Origin: Agapanthus africanus
Lineage: Eukaryota; Streptophyta; Magnoliopsida; Asparagales; Amaryllidaceae
Assembly: GCA_030015575.1 (NCBI GenBank)
Contig: JASDDO010000024.1
Span: 222,290,996-222,354,995 of the forward strand
Length of the DNA stretch: 64,000 nucleotides
Reading direction: 5' to 3'
A model generated the notes under the pieces. The model made no database searches and had not been told where the DNA came from. It worked only from the letters and a program-made list of their open reading frames with translations. Shown here piece by piece: positions 32,601 through 41,375 of the stretch; within the stretch, counting starts at the first letter, position 1, and each line of letters starts with the position of its first letter. The translations under genes and the position numbers were made by a program.

Positions 32601-33754
32601 GGGTGTGAAATTTTCCGATGATATGCGCAATAATCAGGGTGTCTCTCCACACCGTTAAGCGTGTTTTCTTCCGAGGGTGGTAGCTTCATTCCCATTGACA
32701 TGGCTTTGGCAAACCTTTTTCTCGTCTTGAATATCTTCTTGTCTGCCTCAGATGCTTTTCGATCTGGCGGGAGCACTTCAACTCTTTCGTTCGGTCGTCT
32801 GCATTTGGCTCCTTCCGATGCGGCCATCTCACGCTCCTGATCTGCTTTACTCTTTAGACGAATCTCGTCTAGAAAGGCGTTGATCATTTCATCTGTTGGC
32901 CACGCACGCTCTGGTTCAGGCTCTGTCCCCAACTTCTTAGTGCCAGGAGTTTTTTCATCGTCGGTAAACGAGTGGGAGGTTACGTTACAACTCGCCACAT
33001 ATCCCTCGGATTCATCCGACGAACTCTCTCTATCATCTCCCTCTTGAAAGATGTGGTTGAGGAACTCTTGCAGTGTGACAGGAGTTCGCGCCTTTTGATT
33101 GTACTCTTCCAGCGCGTCGATTTGCTTCTGCAAGTTCGTGTGCTCGTCTCCAAGCTTCACGGGCTTCTTGGATTTCTTCTTCTTTTTCTTCGAAGATTTT
33201 GACGGTTGGGCATGAGCATTTGGGCCATTATCGCGGGTCTTCGTAGTTGGGCGGGGCTTCAACATCCCTTCGATAATTTGAGGTTCAAGAAAGTCCTTCC
33301 ATTCGATCGCAGGGCACGCATGAAGGTCTCTCAGCATTCTTTTGGTTTTAGTTGATAGCACGACCTCCCATGGAGCTTCTTTAATAAAGGAGCAGGTTGC
33401 CCCCGGCGTATCTGCTTTCTTAGGAGTATGCGGCTGTGGTGGGTTCACCTTCCACTTTTCGGACAGTACAAACTTCCCCTGGAGGTATTGATCTTTAATC
33501 CATCCTTTGAAGATGAAGCAATCTTCAATCGGATGACTTACCATTTGATGGTAAGGGCAATAGTTAGGGTTATTCACCTCAGTGGGTTGCGGCGGTCGCC
33601 TTGGATTTGGTAGGTTTATAAGTCTGTTGCGTACTGCCAGCTCGAATAACCGTTTCGTCTTGTCTCGTGGGAACGAGTAGGGGCGCTTCATCTTCTCATT
33701 ATAATACCGGCGTCTTTCTTCCAATTGATCTGCCGGCTTCGGGGCGTTAGGTTG
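26678..33754 (-). CDS. pol: Tat-1 pol polyprotein (PR-RT-RNH-aRNH-IN)
   Basis: An unbroken frame of about 2350 codons that opens directly after the gag UAG (33755-33757); there is no ATG at its head. In order: zinc-knuckle-like C-x2-H-x4-H-x4-C near residue 52; a Lys-rich run (~182-190); a second knuckle (~362); retropepsin with VDNGSS (~610); a third knuckle (~1121); reverse transcriptase (~1300-1470) with YIDD near 29350-29360; RNase H (~1600-1720) whose first Asp is replaced (ALEGSLGA); a second archaeal-type RNase H (~1748-1880) with YFDGASS, NNEAEYEAL and YGDSQLVV; integrase with zinc finger (~1995-2035) and a DD35E core (GTDIVGP, SDNGP, GLAEAF). No chromodomain. The acidic motif FGSDSxEE occurs three times (~430, 755 and 785). 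It should make the enzymes for reverse transcription and integration. It appears intact. Confidence 0.95.
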   Translation of the reverse strand, partial: QPNAPKPADQLEERRRYYNEKMKRPYSFPRDKTKRLFELAVRNRLINLPNPRRPPQPTEVNNPNYCPYHQMVSHPIEDCFIFKGWIKDQYLQGKFVLSEKWKVNPPQPHTPKKADTPGATCSFIKEAPWEVVLSTKTKRMLRDLHACPAIEWKDFLEPQIIEGMLKPRPTTKTRDNGPNAHAQPSKSSKKKKKKSKKPVKLGDEHTNLQKQIDALEEYNQKARTPVTLQEFLNHIFQEGDDRESSSDESEGYVASCNVTSHSFTDDEKTPGTKKLGTEPEPERAWPTDEMINAFLDEIRLKSKADQEREMAASEGAKCRRPNERVEVLPPDRKASEADKKIFKTRKRFAKAMSMGMKLPPSEENTLNGVERHPDYCAYHRKISHPTEECDAFKIWWQGYVAHRQHFKRMKRKIRRERRSTVDGHNRTTGSCYMVNAGGSQVLTFGSDSDEEMALGPLFKESVLGKEEKSEACENIQLRNRTLPEKNLGLANRKDKGKEKVTEDITLDDQVMKELTTKDPPRKGKVDYNILAHLRKLPSQLSILDALLLSKEARDSLIKALQEPEQFQAFLSTKRMKDELEEVHTADITFGDEDLLLGTCDHNRPLYVSGYCHDIKIGKILVDNGSSVNLLNVRVLKEICISVQHLARDKITISGFDSQSSRTLGSVILTLRFGLLVTDIKFHVIDAKTCYNALLGRPWLHEYNIIPSTQHQCMKYFKDGFEYTVTGELNPFSVNEVRKYEDAKYFLPDFEDTERCRKPENKAAAAIPVFGSDTEEEEEIVYAGPSQRNNPGTSVPMLVFGSDSEDEVNAVFSNRLSIQAPPSDDQSLQITMVPREHYKDLDTLQAHNVQDLQTFYVPPRIRGEKLILFYRSSESKIEKEIWHGTDVTLDRLQPIRLPRYYTNGLKRLLKRQGVPLKQTVRQARFYNRIWDVPGTQRKLPNGKMETLGLGYARTGKRERAYSSYAIYTFDEEEDALSGNANPSSKLDPAIEVPSPSFEERMDKLIRKVGQKTREDRNREMAIYEKARTQRLFQQAAKDKDAHPCQPVVRKARRRDGNKSRSRKRSRQQRRRIRELRDRVLRGSDLSLIKKMSRAYSFPRDKTERLLKLAIKHQMIALPESRHPEQVNKASHLSYCFYHRAIGHPTEDCFTFKNWVEDQYQQGRFALSNGWKVTPPQKHEPKAAKAKPDPPQSWKRIRTCYTITLLKEEPENVDDLPWCFENSNDEVVSEFPPAPKELEDGIHTTADNLKKIELGSADDPRPTFVSELLSEERVAALKNVLLRHKDCFAWNYSEMPGLDPEIAVHKLAISPDIKPVKQAPRRMRLELEMSINAEVKKLIDSGFIQEVQYPDWIANIVPVMKKNGTVRICVDFRDLNKACPKDDFPVPVTELMIDNTSTHEVFSFMDGSSGYNQIKMHPEDQKHTAFRTPLGIFCYRVMPFGLKNAGATYQRAMTKIFNDLIHDIVECYIDDLVVKSMSYEEHLKHLETVFQRLRQYNLKMNPLKCAFGVSSGKFLGSIIRHRGIEIDPSKIKAIMEMPPPRTLKQLRSLQGKLAYIRRFIANLSGKCRPYSHLMKKGTPFVWDHKCQGALDEIKQYLQNPPVLAAPVKGKPIILYTTALEGSLGALWAQENDQGKERALYYLSRVLLGAESYSPIEKHCLALIFAITKLRHYALAHEVRLISKVDPLKYLMSKAILTGRLAKWALLLMEFSITYRPLKAVKGQAIADFLAEHPVPAGSPLNCDLLDEHAFDAIGGGSTRWELYFDGASSVKKRKQGIPMIKSGIGLIFVTPQGGIMRFAFSLTEPRTNNEAEYEALIAGLEIAIDVGIENILVYGDSQLVVSQVNGDYQTCKPELVKYGEKVQQLLTQIPSYTLESIPRAENSKADALAKLAKELADENLDDVRIVVQSRRVLVPAEISPESYEEKGATEQTTLQIKDREKAEDWREVFIDYFRSHRMPEEASSRHQLMKRALSFGFVNDTLYKRSFDSLWLRCLGPDEAERVVQEVHDGLCGSHQAGPKMKLKIKRMRYYWPTMIQDCLEYAKQCHSCQIHGDFIHQQPNPLHPTVASWPFVMWGTDIVGPIEPASSRGHRFILATTDYFSKWAEAVPLREVKTENILHFFKTHVIYRFGTPRRIISDNGPAYRSHKICRFAQQHNIDWRYSSVYNPRANGLAEAFNKTLMKIIKKTVSRNKRDWHERLQEALWAYRTTFKTATNTTPYALVFGTEAVLPLEIELPSLRVAVHYELTGEENAHLRLEELDALDETRLIAQQNLEAYKAKMTRSYERLTRPRTFRQGELVLVVKRPIIPNRAKREKFEPNYEGPYIIDKVYQGGAYLLMDMHGERPFRPINGRFLKKYYA

Positions 33755-33757
33755 CTA
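33755..33757 (-). promoter_or_regulatory. In-frame UAG between gag and pol, readthrough-like context
   Basis: The gag frame ends CAG UAG CAA CCU and continues open into pol in the same frame. UAG followed by CAR-YY is close to the leaky UAG-CAR-YYA context known from plant-virus replicase readthrough (5 of 6 positions match). With no ATG at the pol start, occasional readthrough is the simplest way to make Gag-Pol. The sequence is direct; the mechanism is inferred. Confidence 0.6.
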
Positions 33758-34867
33758 CTGGGCATTCGCGACGAAGGTTGCCCTTCCTTTACCCTTGTCA
33801 TTCCGAGGTTCCGACTTCGGGGGAGGTGGTCTATGACCCATCTGGTCCATCTGAGCCAACTTGTCGATTAAAGCCTGGAATGTGGTTGGCTTAAAGAACA
33901 TTATAAACCGGGAGATAGTTGCGTGAGGGTCTAGAGTTCCCACGAATATGCCCACCGCAGGTGCTTCCTCAATGCGTTGCTCGCATCTCGACCACAAATT
34001 TCGCCAGCATATAGCATACTGGACCCAGGTTTCGCCTGGTTTTACCCTGGCGTTAATCAGTGCCGTTATTGGAGTGCGTTTGCTGGCGCTTGCGAATCGC
34101 TGAGTGAATAGCAGCTCCATTTCAGCGAACATCTTGATAGAATCGTTCGGGAGTTCTGAATACCATTCGAACGCTGTTTCTGATAAACTGCCCACGAACT
34201 GGCGAAGCAACAGTTTATCATCACCGCCGGTGTTACCGCAAAAGGCCCTGAACTGGGCAACATGTTGATGGGGATTGCCGGTCCCCTTATACACGTGGAA
34301 TTTTGGTATTGTATAACCCGGAAGGTATTTGATTTGGTCGTACCAGCTTGGATACGGCCGGCCCATCTTTACGACTTGACCAGCTGTCTCAGTCGCATGA
34401 TGAACCCGGATTTGCTGGGCTATATAGTCGACCAAATCAGCCTTAGAGATTGTCTCCTCTTTGGCCGTTGAGAGGGCCAGTGGTGGATTTGACGTTTCTC
34501 CTCGGTCGTCTTCAAGGACGATTGGAGGATCCTCGGCGGGTGGATCCTGCTGGATCATCATTCCTATCATATCTTGGAAGAGAAGGCCCATACGCTGTAT
34601 GTTGGCTGCTTGTTCAGCAGCCTCTTTGTTCTTCTTCTCCAGTATCCGGCGAAGGAATTCGGCGTCGGTTTCTTCCTCCTGGCGTTCGTCTGAGGACGTT
34701 TCTGGGTTTTCTTTTGGCCCGGTAAGTGCGGCCATAGCATTCATCATTTCCTGGAGCTTTTGCTGTTGCTCCTGAGCTTTGGTCACCGACCGTGTAAGCG
34801 GTCTATGACCTGTAGACGCACGGCCGTCTTCTTTTCCTGACGCCATGTATACGGTGTGGACCATCAT
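33755..34867 (-). CDS. gag: Tat-1 gag
   Basis: 370 codons. The N-terminal third is Gln/Glu-rich and probably helical (EQQQKLQEMM; EEETDAEFLRRILEKKNKEA). The retrotransposon gag domain covers about residues 200-300, with AFEWYSEL and the hydrophobic/Trp pattern of capsid proteins. The C-terminus is basic and Pro-rich (RPPPPKSEP, KGKGRA), with no zinc knuckle; knuckle-like motifs occur at the start of pol instead. The first ATG is at 34867; ATG 34846 (MASGKEDG) has the better start context. The protein should form the cytoplasmic virus-like particle. The frame is continuous upstream with ORF0 across a UGA. Confidence 0.93.
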   Translation of the reverse strand: MMVHTVYMASGKEDGRASTGHRPLTRSVTKAQEQQQKLQEMMNAMAALTGPKENPETSSDERQEEETDAEFLRRILEKKNKEAAEQAANIQRMGLLFQDMIGMMIQQDPPAEDPPIVLEDDRGETSNPPLALSTAKEETISKADLVDYIAQQIRVHHATETAGQVVKMGRPYPSWYDQIKYLPGYTIPKFHVYKGTGNPHQHVAQFRAFCGNTGGDDKLLLRQFVGSLSETAFEWYSELPNDSIKMFAEMELLFTQRFASASKRTPITALINARVKPGETWVQYAICWRNLWSRCEQRIEEAPAVGIFVGTLDPHATISRFIMFFKPTTFQALIDKLAQMDQMGHRPPPPKSEPRNDKGKGRATFVANAQ

Positions 34868-34999
34868 GCCCCCAGACTTAGGGCGTCTGGGCTCAGTGCT
34901 TTTAGCTGTCGTTGCAGGCTGGGGGATCTTCTCTGGCTTCCTCCTTTTATGAGCAGTGGAGGTTAAGGAGGCCGTTGAGGTGGACGTCCAGACAGCCTT

Positions 35000-35920
35000 T
35001 CATGGTTTAGCCTGGTGACCGGCTTCCGATTGGATTTTCAGCTTCTTGTGCTGGCGGGAGAAGTTTGGATCGATCATCGAGTCTCGGGCCTGCCGCCAAA
35101 CCTTATAGATTTTGGAAGACAGCCGTTGAGGGGATCGGGGCTGTTCTGACTTTATTTCCACAACCTTTTTTAGTGGGGGAGGAGACCTCTTTAGCACTGC
35201 AGTAGGAGAATTCCTTCGCACCTTATTTAGCATCTCGAAGCTGTTCCCCGTTGGAACAGCAACATTAACTTCTGCCATCGGGGCTGATGGAGTTAACCCA
35301 GAGGGGGAGTTGCCCCCAGCTTTCCTTACTCGGCGCCAGTGGCGACGTAGAGCGTGTCGAGCGGACGGCGTTGGTTCAGCGGTGGGAATGGCTTCGTCTT
35401 GCCCCCTGTGTAGGTGGGGGGTCACTGCTGATGTTAGCCTGTCAAAGACCGATGTCCTTTGGGTAGCAGGAGCGGGAGCTGGGGCTGTCAATCTTGTAAG
35501 GACCGACCTTTTGGCCGGGGAAGCCGCCTTGGCGGTTTCGGGAGCAGGACCGGCCACTTTCTTAGAAACAGCCTTCTCTGGGATTGTAGGCCCCATGATG
35601 GGTCCACAGGATTTCTGGCCCAATCTAGAGAAGACCGAGGCGCTGATGTTGGGCGACCCGTTGAGAGGAGCCGCGGCAGGGGTAAGACGATCAAAGACCG
35701 ACTTCATGGGAGCTTCCTTTGTCAGCACCGGCGCCGTGAAGCTTGTTGGTGGGAACATAGTCCTAAAGAACAATCCGGTAGTGGCCTGAGTCACCTGGTC
35801 CACCGGTATTGTGAATAACGAAGCAGCTTGGGGTCCGTAGGCTATACCTCCTGGCGAGGCAGAGCGTTGGTCGCAATTGCAGTCCGAGCAGTTGGAGCAT
35901 TTCGCAGAAGTAGAAGCCAT
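35000..35920 (-). CDS. ORF0 upstream of gag in Tat-1, unknown function
   Basis: 306 codons from ATG 35920 (ATCGATGGCT, good context) to UGA 35000-35002; open sequence upstream of this ATG has only a TTG. It begins with a Cys-rich stretch (CSNCSDCNCD, residues ~8-17). The motif SVFxRL recurs four times (SVFDRLTPAAAP, SVFSRLGQ, SVLTRLTAPAP, SVFDRLTSAVTP) separated by Pro/Ala-rich linkers, and the C-terminus is basic. Extra ORFs upstream of gag are known in Ogre/Tat elements; their role is unclear. The frame continues open from the UGA through 44 codons to the gag ATG, so ORF0 and gag share one frame. Confidence 0.8.
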   Translation of the reverse strand: MASTSAKCSNCSDCNCDQRSASPGGIAYGPQAASLFTIPVDQVTQATTGLFFRTMFPPTSFTAPVLTKEAPMKSVFDRLTPAAAPLNGSPNISASVFSRLGQKSCGPIMGPTIPEKAVSKKVAGPAPETAKAASPAKRSVLTRLTAPAPAPATQRTSVFDRLTSAVTPHLHRGQDEAIPTAEPTPSARHALRRHWRRVRKAGGNSPSGLTPSAPMAEVNVAVPTGNSFEMLNKVRRNSPTAVLKRSPPPLKKVVEIKSEQPRSPQRLSSKIYKVWRQARDSMIDPNFSRQHKKLKIQSEAGHQAKP

Positions 35921-36049
35921 CGATTCTTTGCTTTCTGCAATAAGCAAGACGCCAATTCTTAGTATCTTGAAACCCAAGGGCAACCATTAGCGAACCGCGA
36001 TTGGTTCGCGAATCACGACACACGAAGTGTGGAGTGGAAAGAGGAAAAG

Positions 36050-36067
36050 GTCCCACCGGGCGTGCCA
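36050..36067 (-). promoter_or_regulatory. Primer-binding site of Tat-1
   Basis: On the - strand, TGGCACGCCCGGTGGGAC begins five bases after the 5' LTR end (36073). TGG start and position are those of a tRNA-primed site, but not the initiator Met tRNA; I cannot assign the tRNA without a tRNA set. Confidence 0.8.
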
Positions 36068-36394
36068 GAATCTGTTCCCCTCCGAACGGCGGCCGGGACG
36101 CGAGGACGTCTAAGCCTGGGATTCGGGAGCAGATGCTAATTGGTGCTATCCGTCCTCCTCCCCGAAGATGCCAAGTTAATTTATGGCACCGTGCATCGGA
36201 GGTTTGAACGGATGCATCCGATGTAGCGGACTTCGTCAGATTCCCCCTCGCTTGAGGGTTTTTTTTATTGTGGGGACGCTCTTCCCTGCAGGCGCAAGCT
36301 CCTGAAGTTAATTACGCTACCGCATCGCGGTAACCATTTTCTCCTTCTCCAGATGGTCACTTCGTGTCGTGTGTGTTTATTTTTATGTTTTGTT

Positions 36395-36442
36395 GCCCGT
36401 GGATTGTTTACGGAGACCGAGTTATGTCGTCGCCCGTAGGGC
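36395..36442. repeat. Bulged hairpin, GCCC/GGGC family (second LTR copy)
   Basis: Same arms as 14702-14749: GCCC, GTGGATTGTT, TACGG, loop, CCGTA, GGGC. Confidence 0.75.
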
Positions 36443-38872
36443 GTGGACTAGCCCAAATCCGTATTATCTTAGATTTGGGTTTGGGGGTTTGGTTTGAGGA
36501 TACGTTAGCCATATTTGAGGCTAAGATCAACTCAAAAGTTTGTTAAGGATACGTTAGTCTAATTTGAGACTAAGATCAACTTAACGGGATCGTTTAGATC
36601 CGACAAAAGAGCATTTGGGCTCCATTGTTCCAGTTTAGGGACATAGTGGTCTATTGCATATATGGCCGTCGGGACCCGTCACCTCTCTGACGACGTTGAA
36701 GGATTACAACGACAGATGTCAGAGGAGTTCAGAGATGTACCCTTGAACCAGAGTTAATTGGGGGGATCTATAGTCCAGTTTGAGACTAGAGTCTGTTTAA
36801 AAAGTTTAAGGATACGTTAGCCATATTTAAGGCTAAGATCAACTTAAACGGGATCGTTTAGATCCGACAAAAGAGCAGACGTGGGCTCTATTGTTCCAGT
36901 TTAAGAACATTGCGGTCCATTGCTAGTTTAAGGACATTGCGGTCCATGGGTAGTTTAAAGACATTGCGGTCCATGGGTAGTTTAAGGACATCTCGGTCAA
37001 GGTTAAGGACGTCGTAGTCCATGGGTTTAAGGACCCCATAGTCCGTTGTTAGTTTTAAGACATCTCGGTCAAGGTTAAGGACGTCGTAGTCCATGGGTTT
37101 AAGGACCCCATAATCCATTGTTAGTTTTAAGACATCTCGGTCAAGGTTAAGGACGTCGTAGTCCATGGGTTTAAGGACCCCACAGTCCCTTGTTAGTTTT
37201 AAGACATCTCGGTCAAGGTTAAGGACGTCGTAGTCCATGGGTTTAAGGACCCCACAGTCCATTGTTAGTTTTAAGACATCTCGGTCAAGGTTAAGGACGT
37301 CGTAGTCCATGGGTTTAAGGACCCCACAGTCCGTATCAATGCGTGGTCATCGGGACCCGTCACCTCTTTAAAGATGTTGAGGGATTACAACGCCAAGTAT
37401 CAAAGGAGTGAAGAGATGTACCCTGGAACCGGAGTGGATTAAATAGTCCTTGGCCCAATTTGGGATCAAGACCAATTAATTATGTTTTGAGCCTATTAGC
37501 CCAGTTAATTACGAATTGAGGACTTATGGCCAGCTTGGGCTAAGTCCAATCATGTCTGGGATATCGGCCCTCCTGTTGGTCCCTTGAAGGAGAGGCTTTG
37601 CCTCTGGCCATTTAGCCAATTGGGCCAGTGCCTAGTGTTAAACACTAAAGACCAATCAGTGTTGAACACTGTGAATGAAATTGATAAGTCAGTGTTTAAC
37701 ACTAAAAGATAGTTGGTGTCAAATACCAGCAACAAGGCTTTCAAATTAGTGTTAAACACTAAAACAGACCAGTGTTAAACACTGGCAACAGAAATCCCGA
37801 ATTAGTGTTGAACACTAAGGTAATCAGTGTTGAACACTGCAAATAAAGTTTTTTGCTTAGTGTTGAACACTAAGGCCAAACAATGTTTTAACACTGAATT
37901 CAGGGGTTCCAATTTAGTGTTAAATACTAAGGCAAGAGGGGTCACGTGGTAACACGTGAGGGCGCCCTCCCTTCATTTGTTCTTCTGAGACTATTTCATC
38001 TTTTAGAGCATCACATGCCATCACGTGACGGGTATTCAAACGCTTGTATGTTAAAGCTTTTGCCAAGGGTCACGTGGGTCACGTGAGGCACTGCCTCAAA
38101 GGGGCTCTTTATAGATCTTTTGGGGGGGTCACGTGGTGACACGTGACCCTGCTTTTCTGTAGTTGTTTAGAAGATCTGTTAATCCTTTTCAGGAATTAAA
38201 TTCCTCGTAGGGTTGAACCCTGGCAATAATTTCAGAGGAATTAAATTCCTACTTCCTTTTGAAGAGTTGAACTCTGAATTTCCTGTAGGAATTAAATTCC
38301 TCATATATGTGAAGAACTGAATAGGGTTAAACCCTAATAAAAGCTTTGGGGAATTAAACTCCCACTCTCTGTTAAAGAATTATTCTGGGGAATAAGATTA
38401 AGAGAATTAAATTCCTGCTGTTTTAACAGAACTAAGTTCTTAACTAGGGTTAAACCCTGATTCTTTTCATTCTGAAGGAATTAAATTCCCATAACACAGG
38501 GTCAAACCCTAATTTTATTTTAAAGGAATTAAATTCCTATAGTTCTGTGAGAATTAAATTCTCGTGCTTCCATTTCCTCTCTATGCTTTGGATCTGCATG
38601 GAAAGATCTCAACCCATTGAGAATTAAATTCTCAACTCAAGGGGAGATGTGCACTTTACAGATCCTCCATCAAAGAGAAGAAATATGTCCTTCTGTTTTA
38701 TATCGGAGTTAAACTCTGTTGAGAATTAAATTCTCTTTTCTTTCAATGAAACCTTCCCTTTCTTACCTAGGGTTTTCTTTTGCAGAAGATCCAAATTCTT
38801 CTAAGGTATTCCGGTCTCTCTCTCTTTTCTTCCCTCTGCGTATTATATTTTTTTTGTGTGTCTCTTGGCTCC

Positions 38873-38880
38873 TATTTATA
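38873..38880 (-). promoter_or_regulatory. Sense TATA box in the Tat-1 5' LTR
   Basis: CTATAAATAGGAG on the - strand, identical to the 3' LTR site. Expected start of the genomic RNA is about 30 bp to the left, giving a long R/U5 leader of about 2.8 kb before the PBS. Confidence 0.6.
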
Positions 38881-39111
38881 GGAGAAGCAGTTGAGTCAAT
38901 TCGTTTTTGATGAATCTTCCATTGGGAGATTTGATTTGTATCCATCATTCATTTTGGACCTTTGGATTATTAGGTGAATTTTATTCACCATTGGATTTTA
39001 AATCCAGAGATTCTCCTTTGTTATTTTGGTTAGATTTTAAGGGGAAATCTTTCCAAATTCGAGATTTTCCCATAGATAGATGATATTTAATCACCTTTAA
39101 ATCTTTAATTC

Positions 39112-41361
39112 TGTTGGAGATAGTGCCCTCAGAGTCAATTATTGGATCACAGGCACGTGATTGCAATGATTGAGGGAGGACCTATCCCGGTAGGACAATC
39201 TTACTCGAGATGATAGTATGCTATCTGGTTTACCTTTATCATCGTGTACTGCTTTAGGTGACCTTACGAGTCGCTATTGCACGTTGATAAAGCCCCTAGG
39301 ATTCTTGCTTGACTACCAGCAGTATGAGGGCGATCATATAAGTGGGAGCTGGGGTCTATAAGCACATCCTAAAATGGTCCCTAGTCGTAGGAGTTTCGAG
39401 ACAGGGCATCGATACTCCATTAGTAGACTAGTGTATACAGTCGAGACCCCGACGAGGGGCGGTGGCCGGTCTCACAAGCCACTGGTGTCAGTTGGTTCAC
39501 CTAAGATGTATACAGGTGCTCATTGGGTTATGAGTACACCGGACAGGACTCGCCGGGAACCTGCTAGTTGGGATTATACCAGACGTCAGATAGCAGTTCC
39601 CTAGTGACATGTGTACGGGTTAGTTCATCGACCTGAGATCGTCATTTGTCTCGTGTGAGTTCCCACTGTACTTTGATTACTACCCTACCACGGCTCAAAG
39701 GAGTCGTGCAAACAGGTTTTAGTTGGGTACAGTCCCGAGCCACATGGAGGCAGTGAGCGGATCTTCAGGGGTTCGTCTCTCCCGGTTTGGGGGTGAGGTC
39801 GTGCTGTGTCTAGGAGAGCCAGAACATGAAAAGTCCTTGGCCAAGGCAGGAGATTTGCTGGTAGGTATTCCAGTAGTATCTCAGGGTGTTCTGGGCTACA
39901 CTCCGACACGACTTGTACCGCTTTTGGGGGTCTGACTTTTACCAACCCCCTAGGCCCGCCATGCGATGCTCATAGACGAACGGACCGGACTGTACGGATA
40001 TTGTCACTGACAGGCTCAGTTGGGTGTCGGGGTGAGCTTCCTCATCGACGTCCCTTTTGGTCAATAGCTGGTGGCCCGTCACGTATTGGCTTATACCTCT
40101 GACGTGCTAGTGGTTAAATCCACAGCCATAGTATTGACGAGTCTTTAGAGTCCACCACACTTTCAGTTACTCAAGCTTTCGGGCGAAACGCTGTAGAGGC
40201 CGTATGGAGATATGGCAGGGTCCGATCAGATACGTGCGGTATTGCACGGATCAGGATCGGACGGTTTGTACTAGTGGCCGTATAGTTATATGGCAGCGTT
40301 CGATCAGATACGTGCGGTATTGTACGGATCAGGATCGAACGGATTTTACTAGCCGGTTTTGGTTTAAGCCGGTCCTAGTTTAGTACAGTGTAGATTCTGT
40401 CTCATTGCATTTGTATCCGGACGGAATACAAATGCGGGTGTGTATGCACAGTGTGGGGTTTTCCTGTAATTTATTACGGGACCAGTTTTCTAGAGTTGCC
40501 ATTTTGCTTTCCGTTCCGGCCGGTTTTCCTTTGTTCTTTCCCGGCCGGACTTTTCCGATGGAGGGGGTTATTTGCAGTTTTGCAAATAACAATTTGTGGG
40601 GGACTTATTTGCATAAGGGTTGATATGATAAGCATCTTTGCTTTTCATGTACTTATGAGATAAGAAAGGATTAGGATGGATTTGAGGTTGATGTTGTTTA
40701 GTGATGATTATGCTTTATGTTGTGGTCACCCCTTCTTGCTCCTACACTCACCTCCCTTCATGTTTATGCTATGATATTCATATTCCTCCACCATTAGTTA
40801 CTCACTTGATGCAAGAAGGTTATCATGGTTAAGAAAAAGAAAGAGAGAAGAAAAAGAAAAGAGAGAGAGCTTCATCTTCATCTTTGAGAGAGCTTCATTC
40901 ATTCATCTCATTTTGATACAAGGAAAAATGAAAGCACCATTTTTCATACCTTCATTCCTCCACCTTCAAATGGCAACCAACCCCAAAAGAGAGACTAAGA
41001 TTCTACACTATATTCCTACAGCAAATCTTGAGCATGTCGAGTTGCCGGCTTCATGCTCGAGTTGCCTCAGTATCGAGGTGGGAGCCCGTAAAAGTACCCG
41101 GCTTCGTGGTGCCCCTTTCCGACGAGGAGGAGATGGACGGAGATCCCGCGAGGAGATCGGAGCGGAGATGAAGACCGGAGGACTTGGATCGTCGGTATAT
41201 CTCTAACCTATCTTGTTAGTTAGCTAGACTAGTTTAATGGTCACGATCCGGAGTTTAGTGCGCGGTGGTGCCGTTTTGCCAAGTCCGCAAAAATATAAGT
41301 TCACCACCGTTTCCGCGTTTGGCCGTCGGATTGACGGCCGGGGCGCCGCCGTGCACTTACA
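39112..41361 (+). repeat. LARD 5' LTR, 2250 bp
   Basis: Contains two tandem ~78-bp units at about 40198-40345 with covarying inverted repeats, a purine-rich run (40846-40870) and short frames with no known similarity (39374-39604, 40913-41206). The latter frame ends in a charged stretch and is duplicated in the other LTR only because it lies within the LTR. Confidence 0.92.
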
Positions 41362-41362
41362 G

Positions 41363-41375
41363 TGGTATCAGAGCC
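41363..41375 (+). promoter_or_regulatory. Primer-binding site of LARD (tRNA-iMet)
   Basis: TGGTATCAGAGCC one base after the 5' LTR end. Confidence 0.93.

Noticed and set aside
40913-41206. 97-codon frame in the LARD LTR (duplicate at 48551)
   Set aside because: It appears twice only because LTRs are duplicated; no similarity, and short LTR frames are common by chance.
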